Assembly (NCBI RefSeq): GCF_946184425.1
Contig: NZ_CAMHFP010000021.1
Span: 1 to 34,601, forward strand
DNA from: an uncultured Methanobrevibacter sp.
GTDB lineage: Archaea > Methanobacteriota > Methanobacteria > Methanobacteriales > Methanobacteriaceae
Direction of reading: 5' to 3'
Length of the DNA stretch: 34,601 bases
Shown here: positions 1 to 7,528 of the stretch, in pieces
How positions within the stretch are numbered: position 1 is the stretch's first letter
Layout: each line of letters starts with the position of its first letter
Translations under genes and position numbers: made by a program
Notes under the pieces: generated by a model
The model's database searches: none
Told to the model about the DNA's origin: nothing
Seen by the model: the letters and a program-made list of their open reading frames with translations, nothing else

Positions 1-150
1 TTAAAATTTGTCATAGGTTTTTGATAAAATATTTAAATATGAGTAATTATCAATATATAATTATTAAAAAAACTGATTAATAAATTATAATTTCATATAA
101 TTTAATTTTTTAACTAACAGAATGGTTAATTATTTATAGGTTAGATAGTT
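1..150. other. Non-coding left edge / upstream region of the UPF0058 gene
   Basis: Extremely AT-rich stretch with no coding potential that I can support. Several TATA-like runs are present, including AATATATAA around 50-60, and any of them could serve the gene that starts at 151. Whether a gene ends on the minus strand at the left edge cannot be judged from this window. Confidence 0.5.
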
Positions 151-438
151 ATGTATAAGGATGAAATGATACAATTACATCAATTTTTAGTATATGTTTT
201 AAAATACTTAGCAGAAGACGATCAGATTACTAATGATTGTAGCGAATACATTACTCTAAAAATAAGCCCACATCATATACACAAGACAAAAGCAGAACAT
301 AAACATGCTATTTTTGTCCTTTGTAAAATTATCTCACAAGTTATTGCAGATAAAGAAGGGAATTCCATTCCTGAAAATGTGCGCAATTCTTTAGCAGATT
401 TAGTTTCACGTTCTGAAAAAGAACTTAACGTGGCTTAA
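151..438 (+). CDS. UPF0058 family protein
   Basis: A 95-residue soluble protein that I recognise as the small archaeal UPF0058 family, common in Methanobacteriales and of unknown function. It starts with MYKDEMIQLHQF and has a helical N-terminal half (residues 1-25). A histidine-rich patch follows near residues 41-52 (SPHHIHKTKAEHKH), which could bind a metal; that is an inference from composition. The length matches the family, so the gene looks complete. The ATG is preceded by a weak AGGT 9 nt upstream. It is monocistronic: a strong T-run follows the stop, and cpgS starts 64 nt later with no obvious coupling. Confidence 0.85.
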   Translation: MYKDEMIQLHQFLVYVLKYLAEDDQITNDCSEYITLKISPHHIHKTKAEHKHAIFVLCKIISQVIADKEGNSIPENVRNSLADLVSRSEKELNVA

Positions 439-447
439 TCTCAATAC

Positions 448-474
448 TTTTTTTTACTTTTTTTAAATATTTTT
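448..474 (+). terminator. Oligo-T terminator after the UPF0058 gene
   Basis: Two T-runs (8 T at 448-455 and 7 T at 458-464, then TTTT at 471-474) begin 10 nt after the stop codon. Archaeal RNA polymerase terminates on such U-tracts without needing a hairpin. Confidence 0.6.
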
Positions 475-502
475 AATAATAATAAATTTCATATTACTAA
501 TT

Positions 503-1879
503 ATGAAAGGTCTCAACAAAATGCTTTGTTTAGTAGACGGAGAACATTACTTGCCAGTCACTAAAGAAGCGATAGATACATTAAATAAACTAGAACACAT
601 AGATATAGCCGCTGCTGTTTTTATAGGAGGAACTGAAAAGCTTAGAGATGATTCAAAAGAATCTTACTCTGAAAAATTAGGAGTTCCAGTTCAATTTGCA
701 AAAGATAAGGACATTCCTTATGACATTATAGTTGATATGGTCAGAACCTATGACATTGACACAGTAATGGATTTGAGTGACGAACCAATACTTGACTATC
801 CAAAAAGATTCAAAATTGCCTGTAAAGTCCTAAACGAAGGAATAACATATGAAGGACCTGATTTTAAATTTGAACCTACAACCCAATATGAGATAATGGA
901 AAAACCTTCAATAACAATACTTGGAACCGGCAAACGTATTGGAAAAACTGCAGTTTCAGGATTTGTTTCCAGATTAATTGATAAAAATGGATATGAACCA
1001 TGCGTGATTGCCATGGGAAGAGGCGGACCGGAAGAACCTGAAATTGTTCATGGTGAAGAACTTGAAATCAATGCAGAATTTTTACTTGAACAATCCGAAA
1101 AAGGCGTGCATGCAGCCAGCGACCATTGGGAAGATGCTTTAATGAGCAGAATTTTAACTATCGGATGCAGACGATGTGGCGGAGGAATGGCAGGTGAAGT
1201 TTTCCTAACCAACATGAAACAGGGTGCAAAATTAGCTAATGAAGTTGATGCTAAATTTGCAATCTTTGAAGGAAGCGGTGCAGCAATACCTCCAATTAAA
1301 ACTGACAAAAAAATAACCCTTATTGGTGCAAACCAACCCTTTGAAAATTTAACTAGTTACTTTGGACCATATAGAATCGGACTTGGTGACCTTGTAATAT
1401 TAACCATGTGCGAGGAACCAATGGCAAATAAAGAAAAAATTAAAAAAATAGAAGAATTTATTGCAGATATCAATCCTGATGCTACTATAATTTCCACCAT
1501 GTTCAGACCTAAACCGCTAGGTGATTTGACAGGTAAAAAAGTGTTGTTTGCAACCACTGCTCCGGAATCAGTTAAAGATAAATTGGTTGAATATTTGCAA
1601 AGTAATTATAACTGTGAAGTTGTTGGAACAACTGCCCATTTATCAAACAGACCTTTATTACGCAAAGATATGGAAAAATATATGGATAAAGCAGATGTCA
1701 TGCTGACAGAACTTAAGGCAGCCGCAGTTGATGTTGCTACCAAAGATGCAATATCTCATGGATTAGAAGTAATATATTGTGATAATATTCCTGTTGCAAT
1801 TAATGACAATTATCCTGATTTAGGAAAATCCGTAATAAAATTAGTTGATTCAGCGATTAAAAGTTTCAATAATGAATGA
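503..1879 (+). CDS. cpgS: Cyclic 2,3-diphosphoglycerate synthetase
   Basis: A 458-residue enzyme recognised as CpgS, which closes 2,3-bisphosphoglycerate into cyclic 2,3-DPG with ATP. Cyclic 2,3-DPG is the compatible solute and phosphate store of Methanobacteriales. The N-terminal signature [12 protein letters not shown] is at residues 8-19. A P-loop GTGKRIGKT is at 141-149, and a Cys/Gly-rich motif [11 protein letters not shown] lies at 221-231. Length agrees with the family. No ribosome binding site precedes ATG 503, so that start would be leaderless. An alternative ATG at 521 (residue 7) has AAAGGT 9 nt upstream. I keep 503, because from memory characterised homologues also carry a few residues before the VDGEHY motif. 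A T-rich tract follows the stop. Confidence 0.93.
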   Translation: MKGLNKMLCLVDGEHYLPVTKEAIDTLNKLEHIDIAAAVFIGGTEKLRDDSKESYSEKLGVPVQFAKDKDIPYDIIVDMVRTYDIDTVMDLSDEPILDYPKRFKIACKVLNEGITYEGPDFKFEPTTQYEIMEKPSITILGTGKRIGKTAVSGFVSRLIDKNGYEPCVIAMGRGGPEEPEIVHGEELEINAEFLLEQSEKGVHAASDHWEDALMSRILTIGCRRCGGGMAGEVFLTNMKQGAKLANEVDAKFAIFEGSGAAIPPIKTDKKITLIGANQPFENLTSYFGPYRIGLGDLVILTMCEEPMANKEKIKKIEEFIADINPDATIISTMFRPKPLGDLTGKKVLFATTAPESVKDKLVEYLQSNYNCEVVGTTAHLSNRPLLRKDMEKYMDKADVMLTELKAAAVDVATKDAISHGLEVIYCDNIPVAINDNYPDLGKSVIKLVDSAIKSFNNE

Positions 1880-1897
1880 ATTTTCGAAATAATTTAT

Positions 1898-1916
1898 TCT
1901 TTTATTTTTTTATTTT
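1898..1916 (+). terminator. T-rich terminator after cpgS
   Basis: TTCTTTTATTTTTTTATTT-type tract between the convergent cpgS and winged-helix genes. It begins about 20 nt after the cpgS stop and would end its transcript. Confidence 0.5.
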
Positions 1917-2175
1917 ATATATAATTTAAAATTTCCAGACCCAAATCCGTGTTTTTGTAAAGACGGCCTTTTCTTGCATCTTCATTTAAACATACAACTA
2001 TTTTTTCTTTTTTCAATTCCTTTAAAACATTTGAAACATGATTAGTTCTAAGACCGACCTCTTCAGCAATTACTGAAGGAATTTTGATTTCAGTTCCTAT
2101 ACATTTGACTATGTTTGTCCTATATTCTGATGCGATTACATAGCCAACTAATTTAAAAATATCATCACTGTTCAT
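1915..2175 (-). CDS. Small winged-helix transcriptional regulator
   Basis: An 86-residue protein that is essentially a single winged helix-turn-helix domain. Helices run from residue 5 to about 25. The HTH is seen as PSVIAEEVGLRTNHVSNVLKEL (about 33-54), and the wing is in KEKIVVCLNEDARKGRLY. It resembles the archaeal MarR/ArsR-like regulators annotated as HTH or transcriptional regulators; I cannot name a ligand or target. It has no effector domain. No ribosome binding site precedes the ATG. A TATA-like TTTTTTAAATG lies about 25-30 nt upstream, which fits a leaderless mRNA. It is transcribed divergently from mtxX, and a 28-base palindrome sits in the shared intergenic region, so autoregulation and control of mtxX are reasonable hypotheses. 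Confidence 0.75.
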   Translation of the reverse strand: MNSDDIFKLVGYVIASEYRTNIVKCIGTEIKIPSVIAEEVGLRTNHVSNVLKELKKEKIVVCLNEDARKGRLYKNTDLGLEILNYI

Positions 2176-2210
2176 ACTATATTATTAATGACAACATTTA
2201 AAAAAAGATA

Positions 2211-2238
2211 TGTATAATAATGATTATCATTATATACA
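2211..2238. promoter_or_regulatory. 28-base palindrome in the divergent regulator/mtxX promoter region
   Basis: Left arm TGTATA + A + TAATGAT (2211-2224), centre T (2225), right arm ATCATTA + TATACA (2226-2238). The arms are complementary over 13 bp with one bulged base. Read on the minus strand, the 17-base core is ATAATGATAATCATTAT. This equals the core of the classical bacterial Fur-box consensus, although the two flanking G/C positions of that consensus are not present. It lies 36 nt upstream of the regulator start and about 62 nt upstream of mtxX, so it could be an operator for either gene. Confidence 0.55.
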
Positions 2239-2268
2239 AAATAAACATTTCATAATAAGAAAAACTTA

Positions 2269-2278
2269 ATTATATAAT
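2269..2278 (+). promoter_or_regulatory. TATA box for mtxX (leaderless start)
   Basis: ATTATATAAT lies 22-31 nt before the mtxX ATG at 2300. No Shine-Dalgarno motif is present between this box and the ATG. The spacing places transcription start at or next to the start codon, as in leaderless archaeal mRNAs. Confidence 0.5.
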
Positions 2279-2299
2279 GAAATACAAATAATTAAACTA

Positions 2300-3013
2300 A
2301 TGAAACGAATAGCTATAGGTGTTGGAAAAAATGAAAATATTATCCAAGCATGTCATATTTTCAAAGAAAAACACCCAAAAACCGATGTAATATTAGTATA
2401 TAGTGATGAAGACTTAATCAAGGCAGTGCTAGATAGAAAAATTGATGCAGTAATTCGTGGATCCCTTCCTGCATCCAATATCATGAATAAACTAAAAGAA
2501 AAATATCCTACTCTTTCAAGAGCAACTTATGTGAATAATGGAGAAATTGAGTTTTTATTAACACCAGTTGGAATAGATGAAGGCAATACTATTGAAGACA
2601 GGTTTAGAATGACCAAAAGCTGTATTGATTTCCTAAAACAAGTGGGAAAGACTCCTAAAATTGCAGTTCTTGCCGAAGGTAGGGAAGATGATTTTGGAAG
2701 AGACAGTGCAGTATCAAATTCTATTAAGGAAAGTCGAAAATTAACTAAACTTATTCAAGAAACAGGAGAAAACGTTAAAAATTATTATATTCTTATAGAA
2801 AGTGCAATTAAAGATGAATGCAATATTATCATTGCACCAAACGGGAGAGTTGGAAATATTATCTTTAGAACAATGGTTTTAGTTAATTCATGGCCTAGTT
2901 ATGGTGCTGTAACCTTTGGAATGGATAGAATATACATTGACACAAGCAGAGAACAAAGTATTGAAGGATACATAAGAAGTTTAATCCTAGCAGAAGAACT
3001 AATTGAAGATTAA
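2300..3013 (+). CDS. mtxX: Methanogenesis marker protein 4 (MtxX)
   Basis: A 237-residue protein recognised as the MtxX/methanogen marker protein 4 family. The family was named for its association with methyltransferase genes and has a phosphotransacetylase-like fold; its biochemical role is unknown. Visible features are an N-terminal alpha/beta start (RIAIGVGKNENII), the motif DAVIRGSLPASNIM around residues 50-63, and GREDDFGRD near 126-134. A C-terminal half with IIAPNGRVGN follows. It is the first gene of an apparent operon with uppS (39 nt downstream) and tatD. Expression is probably from the TATA box just upstream, with a leaderless mRNA. The call is firm at family level; any catalytic activity is speculative. 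Confidence 0.85.
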   Translation: MKRIAIGVGKNENIIQACHIFKEKHPKTDVILVYSDEDLIKAVLDRKIDAVIRGSLPASNIMNKLKEKYPTLSRATYVNNGEIEFLLTPVGIDEGNTIEDRFRMTKSCIDFLKQVGKTPKIAVLAEGREDDFGRDSAVSNSIKESRKLTKLIQETGENVKNYYILIESAIKDECNIIIAPNGRVGNIIFRTMVLVNSWPSYGAVTFGMDRIYIDTSREQSIEGYIRSLILAEELIED

Positions 3014-3052
3014 GTTTTTACCTTACTGAATGATAAGATTTTAAGTGATATA

Positions 3053-3817
3053 ATGGCAGAAAATTTTCTATATAAAATATATGAATGGTACATATCCCGC
3101 GATTTGAAACCAGAAAAAATGCCAAAGCATATTGCAATAATTATGGATGGTAATAGAAGATATTCCAAACTTCAAGGTAACCTTGATGTTGTTAAAGGTC
3201 ATGAAATAGGAGTAGATACTCTTGAAAAAGTTTTAGACTGGAGTATAGAACTTGGAATTGAAATCATTACCGTATATGCATTTTCAACTGAAAATTTCAA
3301 TAGGCCAAAACATGAAGTTGAAGGACTGATGAACTTATTTGTTGTCAACTTCAAAAGATTAGTTGACCATGAAAAAATCCATAAAAATGAAGTGAGAGTT
3401 AAAGTAGTAGGCAGAATCGAATTACTTCCGGACAATGTTAAAGAAGCTATAAAAGAAGCGGAAGAAGCTACAAAAAATTATAATAAAAGATTATTTAATA
3501 TTGCTATAGGCTACGATGGACGTTTGGAAATCATTGATTCATTTAAAAAAATTATAAAAGACGTTCAAGAAGGGAAAATTAGTATAGACGACGTTGATGA
3601 GGAGCTGGTAAGTAAAAACCTATATACCGAAGGATTGGATGACCCTAATTTAATCATAAGAACCAGCGGAGAAGAACGTCTGAGCGGATTTTTACTTTGG
3701 CAATCATCATATTCCGAACTATATTTCTGCGAAACACTTTGGCCCGAACTGAGAAAAGTCGACTTCATTAGAGCTATTCGATCATATCAAGCAAGAGATA
3801 GAAGATTTGGAGTTTAA
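3053..3817 (+). CDS. uppS: Polyprenyl (undecaprenyl-type) diphosphate synthase, cis-prenyltransferase
   Basis: A 254-residue cis-prenyltransferase that extends an allylic diphosphate (geranylgeranyl-PP in characterised archaeal members) with isopentenyl-PP to make the lipid carrier for surface glycans. In this order the carrier serves pseudomurein precursors and N-glycans. The catalytic Asp32 sits in [11 protein letters not shown] (27-37), followed by [10 protein letters not shown] (76-85), the substrate-binding [11 protein letters not shown] near 202-212, and SSYSELYF with the C-terminal Glu/Trp region. Length is typical. It lies 39 nt after mtxX, and tatD starts 4 nt after its stop, so the three are probably cotranscribed. 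GTGAT just before the ATG may help initiation. Confidence 0.95.
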   Translation: MAENFLYKIYEWYISRDLKPEKMPKHIAIIMDGNRRYSKLQGNLDVVKGHEIGVDTLEKVLDWSIELGIEIITVYAFSTENFNRPKHEVEGLMNLFVVNFKRLVDHEKIHKNEVRVKVVGRIELLPDNVKEAIKEAEEATKNYNKRLFNIAIGYDGRLEIIDSFKKIIKDVQEGKISIDDVDEELVSKNLYTEGLDDPNLIIRTSGEERLSGFLLWQSSYSELYFCETLWPELRKVDFIRAIRSYQARDRRFGV

Positions 3818-3821
3818 ATAA

Positions 3822-4583
3822 ATGATTGATACACACTGCCACATTGATTTTGAAGACTTTGACAATGACCGTGAGGAAGTTATAAAAAGAGCAAAAGAAA
3901 AATTGGACCATGTTATTGTTTCAGGATACAGCAATAAAAGCAATATGAAAGTGTTGCAATTATCAAAAGATTATGAAGGTTTTATTTATCCTACTTTCGG
4001 ATTTCATCCAGTCAGCTCTCAAAATGCTACAGAAGAAGATTTGAAAATAGCTCATGAAAACATACGCAATAATCTAGATAACATTTTAGCAATTGGCGAA
4101 GTTGGAATGGATTATTATTATGTTACCGATAAGGCATTGCGTGAAAGACAAAGGGAAATTTTCACCAGTTTTTTAGAGCTTGCTAATGAATTTAAAGTTC
4201 CAATTGTGATGCATGTACGAGACTGTGAAAAAAAAGCAGTAAACATTATCGAAGACTATGATGACATTCCCTATTTTGTTTTTCATTGCTATGGGGGAAG
4301 TTTAAAAACAGCAAAAAGAATCATGAATCGTGATGATTCATACATGAGTTTTTCCACAATGCTATGCTATTCCAAACATCACCAGGATTTAATTGAAAAA
4401 ATTGACCTTGATTATGTTTTAACTGAAACTGACAGTCCTTATTTGGCAATGACAAAAGAAGAAAGAAATGAACCTGCCAATGTTGTTAATGCAGTTAAAA
4501 AAATAGCTGAAATTAAAAATATGGACATTAGTACTGTTGATGAAATTACAACCAACAATGCCCGTAAAATTTTTAAAATTTAA
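3822..4583 (+). CDS. TatD family metal-dependent hydrolase/nuclease
   Basis: A 253-residue TIM-barrel metal hydrolase. The metal ligands expected of TatD are visible: DTHCHID (His5, His7) at the N-terminus, IGEVGMDYY (Glu at about 92), MHVRD, FHCYGG and the late TETDSPYL. TatD enzymes are 3'-exonucleases/DNases in bacteria and eukaryotes; the archaeal substrate is less certain. The gene begins 4 nt after uppS. GGAG inside the last uppS codons is its probable ribosome binding site. Its 3' end overlaps the convergent minus-strand gene by 4 nt. No truncation is seen. Confidence 0.92.
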   Translation: MIDTHCHIDFEDFDNDREEVIKRAKEKLDHVIVSGYSNKSNMKVLQLSKDYEGFIYPTFGFHPVSSQNATEEDLKIAHENIRNNLDNILAIGEVGMDYYYVTDKALRERQREIFTSFLELANEFKVPIVMHVRDCEKKAVNIIEDYDDIPYFVFHCYGGSLKTAKRIMNRDDSYMSFSTMLCYSKHHQDLIEKIDLDYVLTETDSPYLAMTKEERNEPANVVNAVKKIAEIKNMDISTVDEITTNNARKIFKI

Positions 4584-4948
4584 AAATGTAAAGTGAAGTT
4601 TAAATTAATCAATACTTCATTATTTTCTTTAACAGCTTCTATTTCTAATTCAAAATCTGTTAAATCTTGTTTTACTAAATTTATTAAATGATAATCAAGA
4701 AGAGAATCATTTAAAAATATTGTAAATTGATTATTATTGATTATAACATCCTTCCTGCAGAACAGTTTAAATGCATAAAAATACAATTCAATCCTAAAAA
4801 TCAAATCTTGCTTATCACCTTCACTGTCAATGAAGAATTTTTTTAAATCTTCCTGTAAAATTTTACCTTCATCACCAGTATCTGCTTGAAAAGTTTCCAT
4901 TTCAGCTAAATCATCCATCAATTGCTGTTTTTCTTTTTCATCATACAT
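4580..4948 (-). CDS. Small acidic protein, unknown function (paralogue candidate of the next gene)
   Basis: A 122-residue soluble acidic protein that I do not recognise. The N-terminal 40 residues are Glu/Asp/Lys-rich and probably helical. The C-terminal 75 residues alternate beta-like and helical stretches (FRIELYFYAFKL, NNQFTIFLND, HLINLVKQDLTDFELEIEA). This half aligns by eye with the C-terminal half of the upstream 103-residue protein. GTGAT 4 nt before the ATG is a good ribosome binding site. It starts 4 nt after the upstream gene, so the two are translationally linked. Its stop overlaps tatD on the other strand. Confidence 0.7.
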   Translation of the reverse strand: MYDEKEKQQLMDDLAEMETFQADTGDEGKILQEDLKKFFIDSEGDKQDLIFRIELYFYAFKLFCRKDVIINNNQFTIFLNDSLLDYHLINLVKQDLTDFELEIEAVKENNEVLINLNFTLHF

Positions 4949-4952
4949 TTAA

Positions 4953-5264
4953 TCACTTTTTTTCAAATTTTAATTTTATAATATTATATGAATTTGGCAT
5001 GAAACTAATTTCAAATTTATCAAAGCAATCATCCAGTTTACGAAGCAAAGTGAATTCCAAATAATCAGGAACTATGAATAATATGAAAGAATTTTCTTCA
5101 AGTTCTATTCCAAAATCTTCCAAAAGAGGAATTCCCAATTCACTGATGAATATATATTTGTAAACAATTAACTCATAATCATTCACTTCTTTATTGTTTT
5201 CAATAATGTCCAACAATTCAGATTGAAGTTTACTGGAAATTACTTCAAACGTTTCATTTTCCAT
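4953..5264 (-). CDS. Small acidic protein, unknown function
   Basis: A 103-residue protein starting MENETFEVISSKL. I do not recognise a family. The reading frame is open further upstream, to a TTG at 5345, but that extension is basic and lacks a ribosome binding site. ATG 5264 has GGAAA upstream, so I prefer it; ATG 5300 is possible. Predicted alpha/beta content: a helix at 5-25, strands around ELIVYKYIF and SFILFIVPDY, a helix at LRKLDDCFDKF and a final strand KLKFEKK. The pattern NSFILF...LLRKLDDCFDKFE matches NQFTIF...INLVKQDLTDFE in the following gene, which suggests an old tandem duplication. It ends 4 nt before that gene begins. Confidence 0.65.
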   Translation of the reverse strand: MENETFEVISSKLQSELLDIIENNKEVNDYELIVYKYIFISELGIPLLEDFGIELEENSFILFIVPDYLEFTLLRKLDDCFDKFEISFMPNSYNIIKLKFEKK

Positions 5265-5361
5265 ATTATCTTTTCCAAATTTTCTTTTTATTAATATCAT
5301 TTGATGCTTACTACATTGAAATAGCACTTTCAAAGATAAAATCAATCAAATAATCATTTAA

Positions 5362-5736
5362 CTATTTTAATAAATTTTTCTCCACAAACACTTCCTTTGC
5401 AGCAACTAATCCATTGATTGATTTTGGAAAACCGCAGTAGGCACTCATCTGTAGAATAATTTCAACAATTTCAGTTGGAGTGTTTCCAACATTTAAAGCT
5501 GCGTTAATGTGGTCTTTCAGTTGTGGGATTGTACCCAAAACCGTAAGCGCTGCAACTGTACATAACTCACGTGTTTTCAAGTCCACCTCTTCACGAGTGT
5601 ATATTTCAGAATAGGGAAATTCAACGACAAATCGTGACATGTCCGGAGCTATATCCTCAAGTTCCTTAAAGATTTCATCAACAGATTTCTTTTGAATTCC
5701 TTCCAAAACTTCTTTTCCTTTTTCATATCTTGACAT
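5362..5736 (-). CDS. Carboxymuconolactone decarboxylase family protein
   Basis: A 124-residue protein of the carboxymuconolactone decarboxylase/AhpD-like superfamily, a small all-helical fold that forms oligomers. The core is visible as DLKTRELCTVAALTVLG followed by LKDHINAALNVGNTPTEIVEIILQ and AYCGFPKSINGL. It lacks the CxxC of AhpD, so a peroxidase partner role is unlikely; the substrate is unknown. The frame extends upstream into the pilin-like gene, but ATG 5736 (MSRYEKGKEVL) gives the usual family length. This start lies 16 nt after the pilin stop, with GAGGAT nearby. It is probably cotranscribed with the pilin-like genes, and the functional link is unclear. Confidence 0.85.
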   Translation of the reverse strand: MSRYEKGKEVLEGIQKKSVDEIFKELEDIAPDMSRFVVEFPYSEIYTREEVDLKTRELCTVAALTVLGTIPQLKDHINAALNVGNTPTEIVEIILQMSAYCGFPKSINGLVAAKEVFVEKNLLK

Positions 5737-5752
5737 GATTAAGAATATATCC

Positions 5753-6250
5753 TCAAACCCATTTAACATTAGCGGTTGTGTAAACATAATGAGGGGAGAA
5801 AACCGGATTATATAATTTATTTGTTGATGCTGTTGAGTTAAATGATATTGCCAACGACTTTCTCAAGTTATAATTAATCCTTTCACCCATTGAATCAAGT
5901 TCCCCCGCAGTGTATTCATTTGATGATTTGACATATACCTGAAATTGAATTTTCTTTTTGCCATAAACGTCATCCATGCCCAATTCTGAATAACTGACAT
6001 TTATAATTTCCACGGAGTAAGGATACATCAGGTTACCTTTTAAATCCGGATAAACATCATATGAATCAGTCGGATAAATTGCAACAGATGACGTTCCAAC
6101 TCCCTCAATGACACCGCTTCGGGCTGCACTCATCGCAGCATTCAATTCATTTTCATCAGCAATAAACACTACTGACAGCATCACTGTTATTACCAGTATT
6201 CCCACCAAAAGCAGATATTCTCCACTAATCTGGCCTTTATTATCAGTCAT
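5753..6250 (-). CDS. Class III signal peptide (pilin-like) surface protein
   Basis: A 165-residue predicted secreted protein. The N-terminus MTDNKGQISGEYLLLVGILV carries the archaeal class III signal pattern, a positive residue and Gly before QxSxExxxL, followed by a hydrophobic helix. Cleavage would be after KG by a prepilin peptidase such as EppA, leaving Gln7 as the mature N-terminus. The remainder is a Ser/Asn/Tyr-rich exported domain without cysteines. The start overlaps the stop of the upstream pilin-like gene by 4 nt (ATGA), and GTGAT precedes it. It is probably a pilin or minor pilin assembled at the cell surface. The length and tandem arrangement fit a minor pilin more than an adhesin. 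Confidence 0.8.
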   Translation of the reverse strand: MTDNKGQISGEYLLLVGILVITVMLSVVFIADENELNAAMSAARSGVIEGVGTSSVAIYPTDSYDVYPDLKGNLMYPYSVEIINVSYSELGMDDVYGKKKIQFQVYVKSSNEYTAGELDSMGERINYNLRKSLAISFNSTASTNKLYNPVFSPHYVYTTANVKWV

Positions 6251-6642
6251 GATATCACTATTTTTCCGTCATCATTCTTGCTTATCCAATATCCTTTTCC
6301 ACTGTATAATTTATATTGAGAGTCAATTTTCAATGGCAGCACTATCGATTCTCCTTTTTTATTCGAAAAATCGATTGTTACCTTATTTTTTTCAACAGTT
6401 ATTTCATAAAATCCCGGTCGTGAATCCAAATTCAAATAGATGGAGTATCCTTTACCATTTGCATTTACTTGACTTATGACATTTGCCACATAATCCAAAA
6501 TCAATCTATGTTTCACATTATTCTCGATATTGCTGCTCGATTCTATTGAATTAAAAATGAAAAATAACAATCCAATAGCAATTATTATAATAATAAATAT
6601 TGAAAATAAATATTCAATAGAAATAAAACCTTTTTCATCCAT
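6247..6642 (-). CDS. Class III signal peptide-like (pilin-like) protein
   Basis: A 131-residue protein with N-terminus MDEKGFISIEYLFSIFIIII, a variant class III signal. The conserved Lys-Gly, the Ser-x-Glu-Tyr-Leu core and the hydrophobic helix (about 11-29) are present, but Phe replaces Gln at +1. The mature part (about 100 residues) is predicted to be beta-rich (YSIYLNL, YEITVEKNKVTIDF, YKLYSGKGYWI). It is the first gene of the minus-strand operon and overlaps the next pilin-like gene by 4 nt. No ribosome binding site precedes the ATG, so initiation may be leaderless. It could equally be a pilin assembly partner; the atypical +1 residue is the main oddity. Confidence 0.75.
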   Translation of the reverse strand: MDEKGFISIEYLFSIFIIIIIAIGLLFFIFNSIESSSNIENNVKHRLILDYVANVISQVNANGKGYSIYLNLDSRPGFYEITVEKNKVTIDFSNKKGESIVLPLKIDSQYKLYSGKGYWISKNDDGKIVIS

Positions 6643-6740
6643 ATTTTTTAATTATTTTAGATATTAATAAAGTTTGTTGAAATTAAAGGTCAATTTAAAT
6701 ACAAAATCATTAAATAATACTTGAAATAAAAAATTATACT

Positions 6741-7493
6741 ATGAAAGGAAAAGTATTTTTCATAGGTGCAGGACCTGGAGATCCAGACTTAATAACTGTC
6801 AAAGGAAGAAAAGTAATTGAAGAAGCAGACGTGATAATTTATGCAGGTTCTCTTGTAAACAGGGAAGTTTTAAATCCTGCAAAAGAAGATTGTGAAATTC
6901 ACAACAGTGCTTATTTAAATTTGGAAGAAACAGATGCAATCATAACTGAAGCTGTCAATGAAGGCAAATTAGTTGCTCGTGTCCATACAGGAGACCCTTC
7001 AATTTATGGAGCTATCGGCGAACAAATCCGTGAACTTAAAAAACATGACATTGAATATGAAATCATTCCGGGAGTCAGTTCACTGTTTGGAACCGCAAGT
7101 GTTTTAGAAGCTGAATTAACCCTGCCCGAAATTTCACAAAGTGTTATAATTACACGTCCTGAAGGCAGAACACCAAAACCAGAAGGTGAAAGCATAGCCA
7201 GCTTTTCCAAACATCACGCGACAATGTGCATATTCCTTGGAATAGGTATGATCGATAAAGTTGTTGAAGAGTTATTGGTAGGTTATGAAAAAGACACCCC
7301 AATTGCAGTTGTAAAAAAAGCTACCTGGAAAGACCAAGAAATAATTAAAGGAACCCTCGATAATATTGCAGAAAAAGTCAAAGATGCTAATATAACTAAG
7401 ACTGCAATGATTATAGTGGGAGATGTCTTAAACCCAGGGGATTTTAATCCCTCAAAGTTATATGATAAAAACTTTAAACATGAATTTCGTTAA
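6741..7493 (+). CDS. cbiF: Cobalt-precorrin-4 C11-methyltransferase
   Basis: A 250-residue SAM-dependent methyltransferase of the tetrapyrrole methylase family, in the CbiF/CobM branch. It methylates C11 of cobalt-precorrin-4 in anaerobic cobamide synthesis. The glycine-rich VFFIGAGPGDPDLITVKG is at residues 5-22. DVIIYAGSLVN (30-40) is characteristic of CbiF. VHTGDPSIYGA around 90-100, IPGVSSLFG and the late PIAVVKKATWKDQ all fit the family. The length is normal. The gene stands alone between the divergent pilin operon and the convergent hydrolase, so it is not part of a local cobalamin cluster. AATTTAAAT about 40-50 nt upstream is a possible TATA element. Cobamide is needed for methanogenic methyl transfer and probably for the MesA gene at 8247. 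Confidence 0.95.
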   Translation: MKGKVFFIGAGPGDPDLITVKGRKVIEEADVIIYAGSLVNREVLNPAKEDCEIHNSAYLNLEETDAIITEAVNEGKLVARVHTGDPSIYGAIGEQIRELKKHDIEYEIIPGVSSLFGTASVLEAELTLPEISQSVIITRPEGRTPKPEGESIASFSKHHATMCIFLGIGMIDKVVEELLVGYEKDTPIAVVKKATWKDQEIIKGTLDNIAEKVKDANITKTAMIIVGDVLNPGDFNPSKLYDKNFKHEFR

Positions 7494-7494
7494 A

Positions 7495-7528
7495 TAGGAA
7501 AAATAATTTTTCCTAAACATTACTTTTT
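7495..7528. terminator. Perfect hairpin plus T-run between convergent genes
   Basis: TAGGAAAAA / TTTTTCCTA form a perfect 9-bp inverted repeat around TAA (7495-7515), one base after the cbiF stop. A seven-T run follows at about 7524-7530. It lies between cbiF and the convergent hydrolase gene and probably terminates cbiF; the symmetric stem could also act on the opposite transcript. Confidence 0.6.

Noticed and set aside
5265-5345. 27-residue extension of the small acidic protein from a TTG
   Set aside because: No ribosome binding site, and its basic composition is unlike the rest of the protein.
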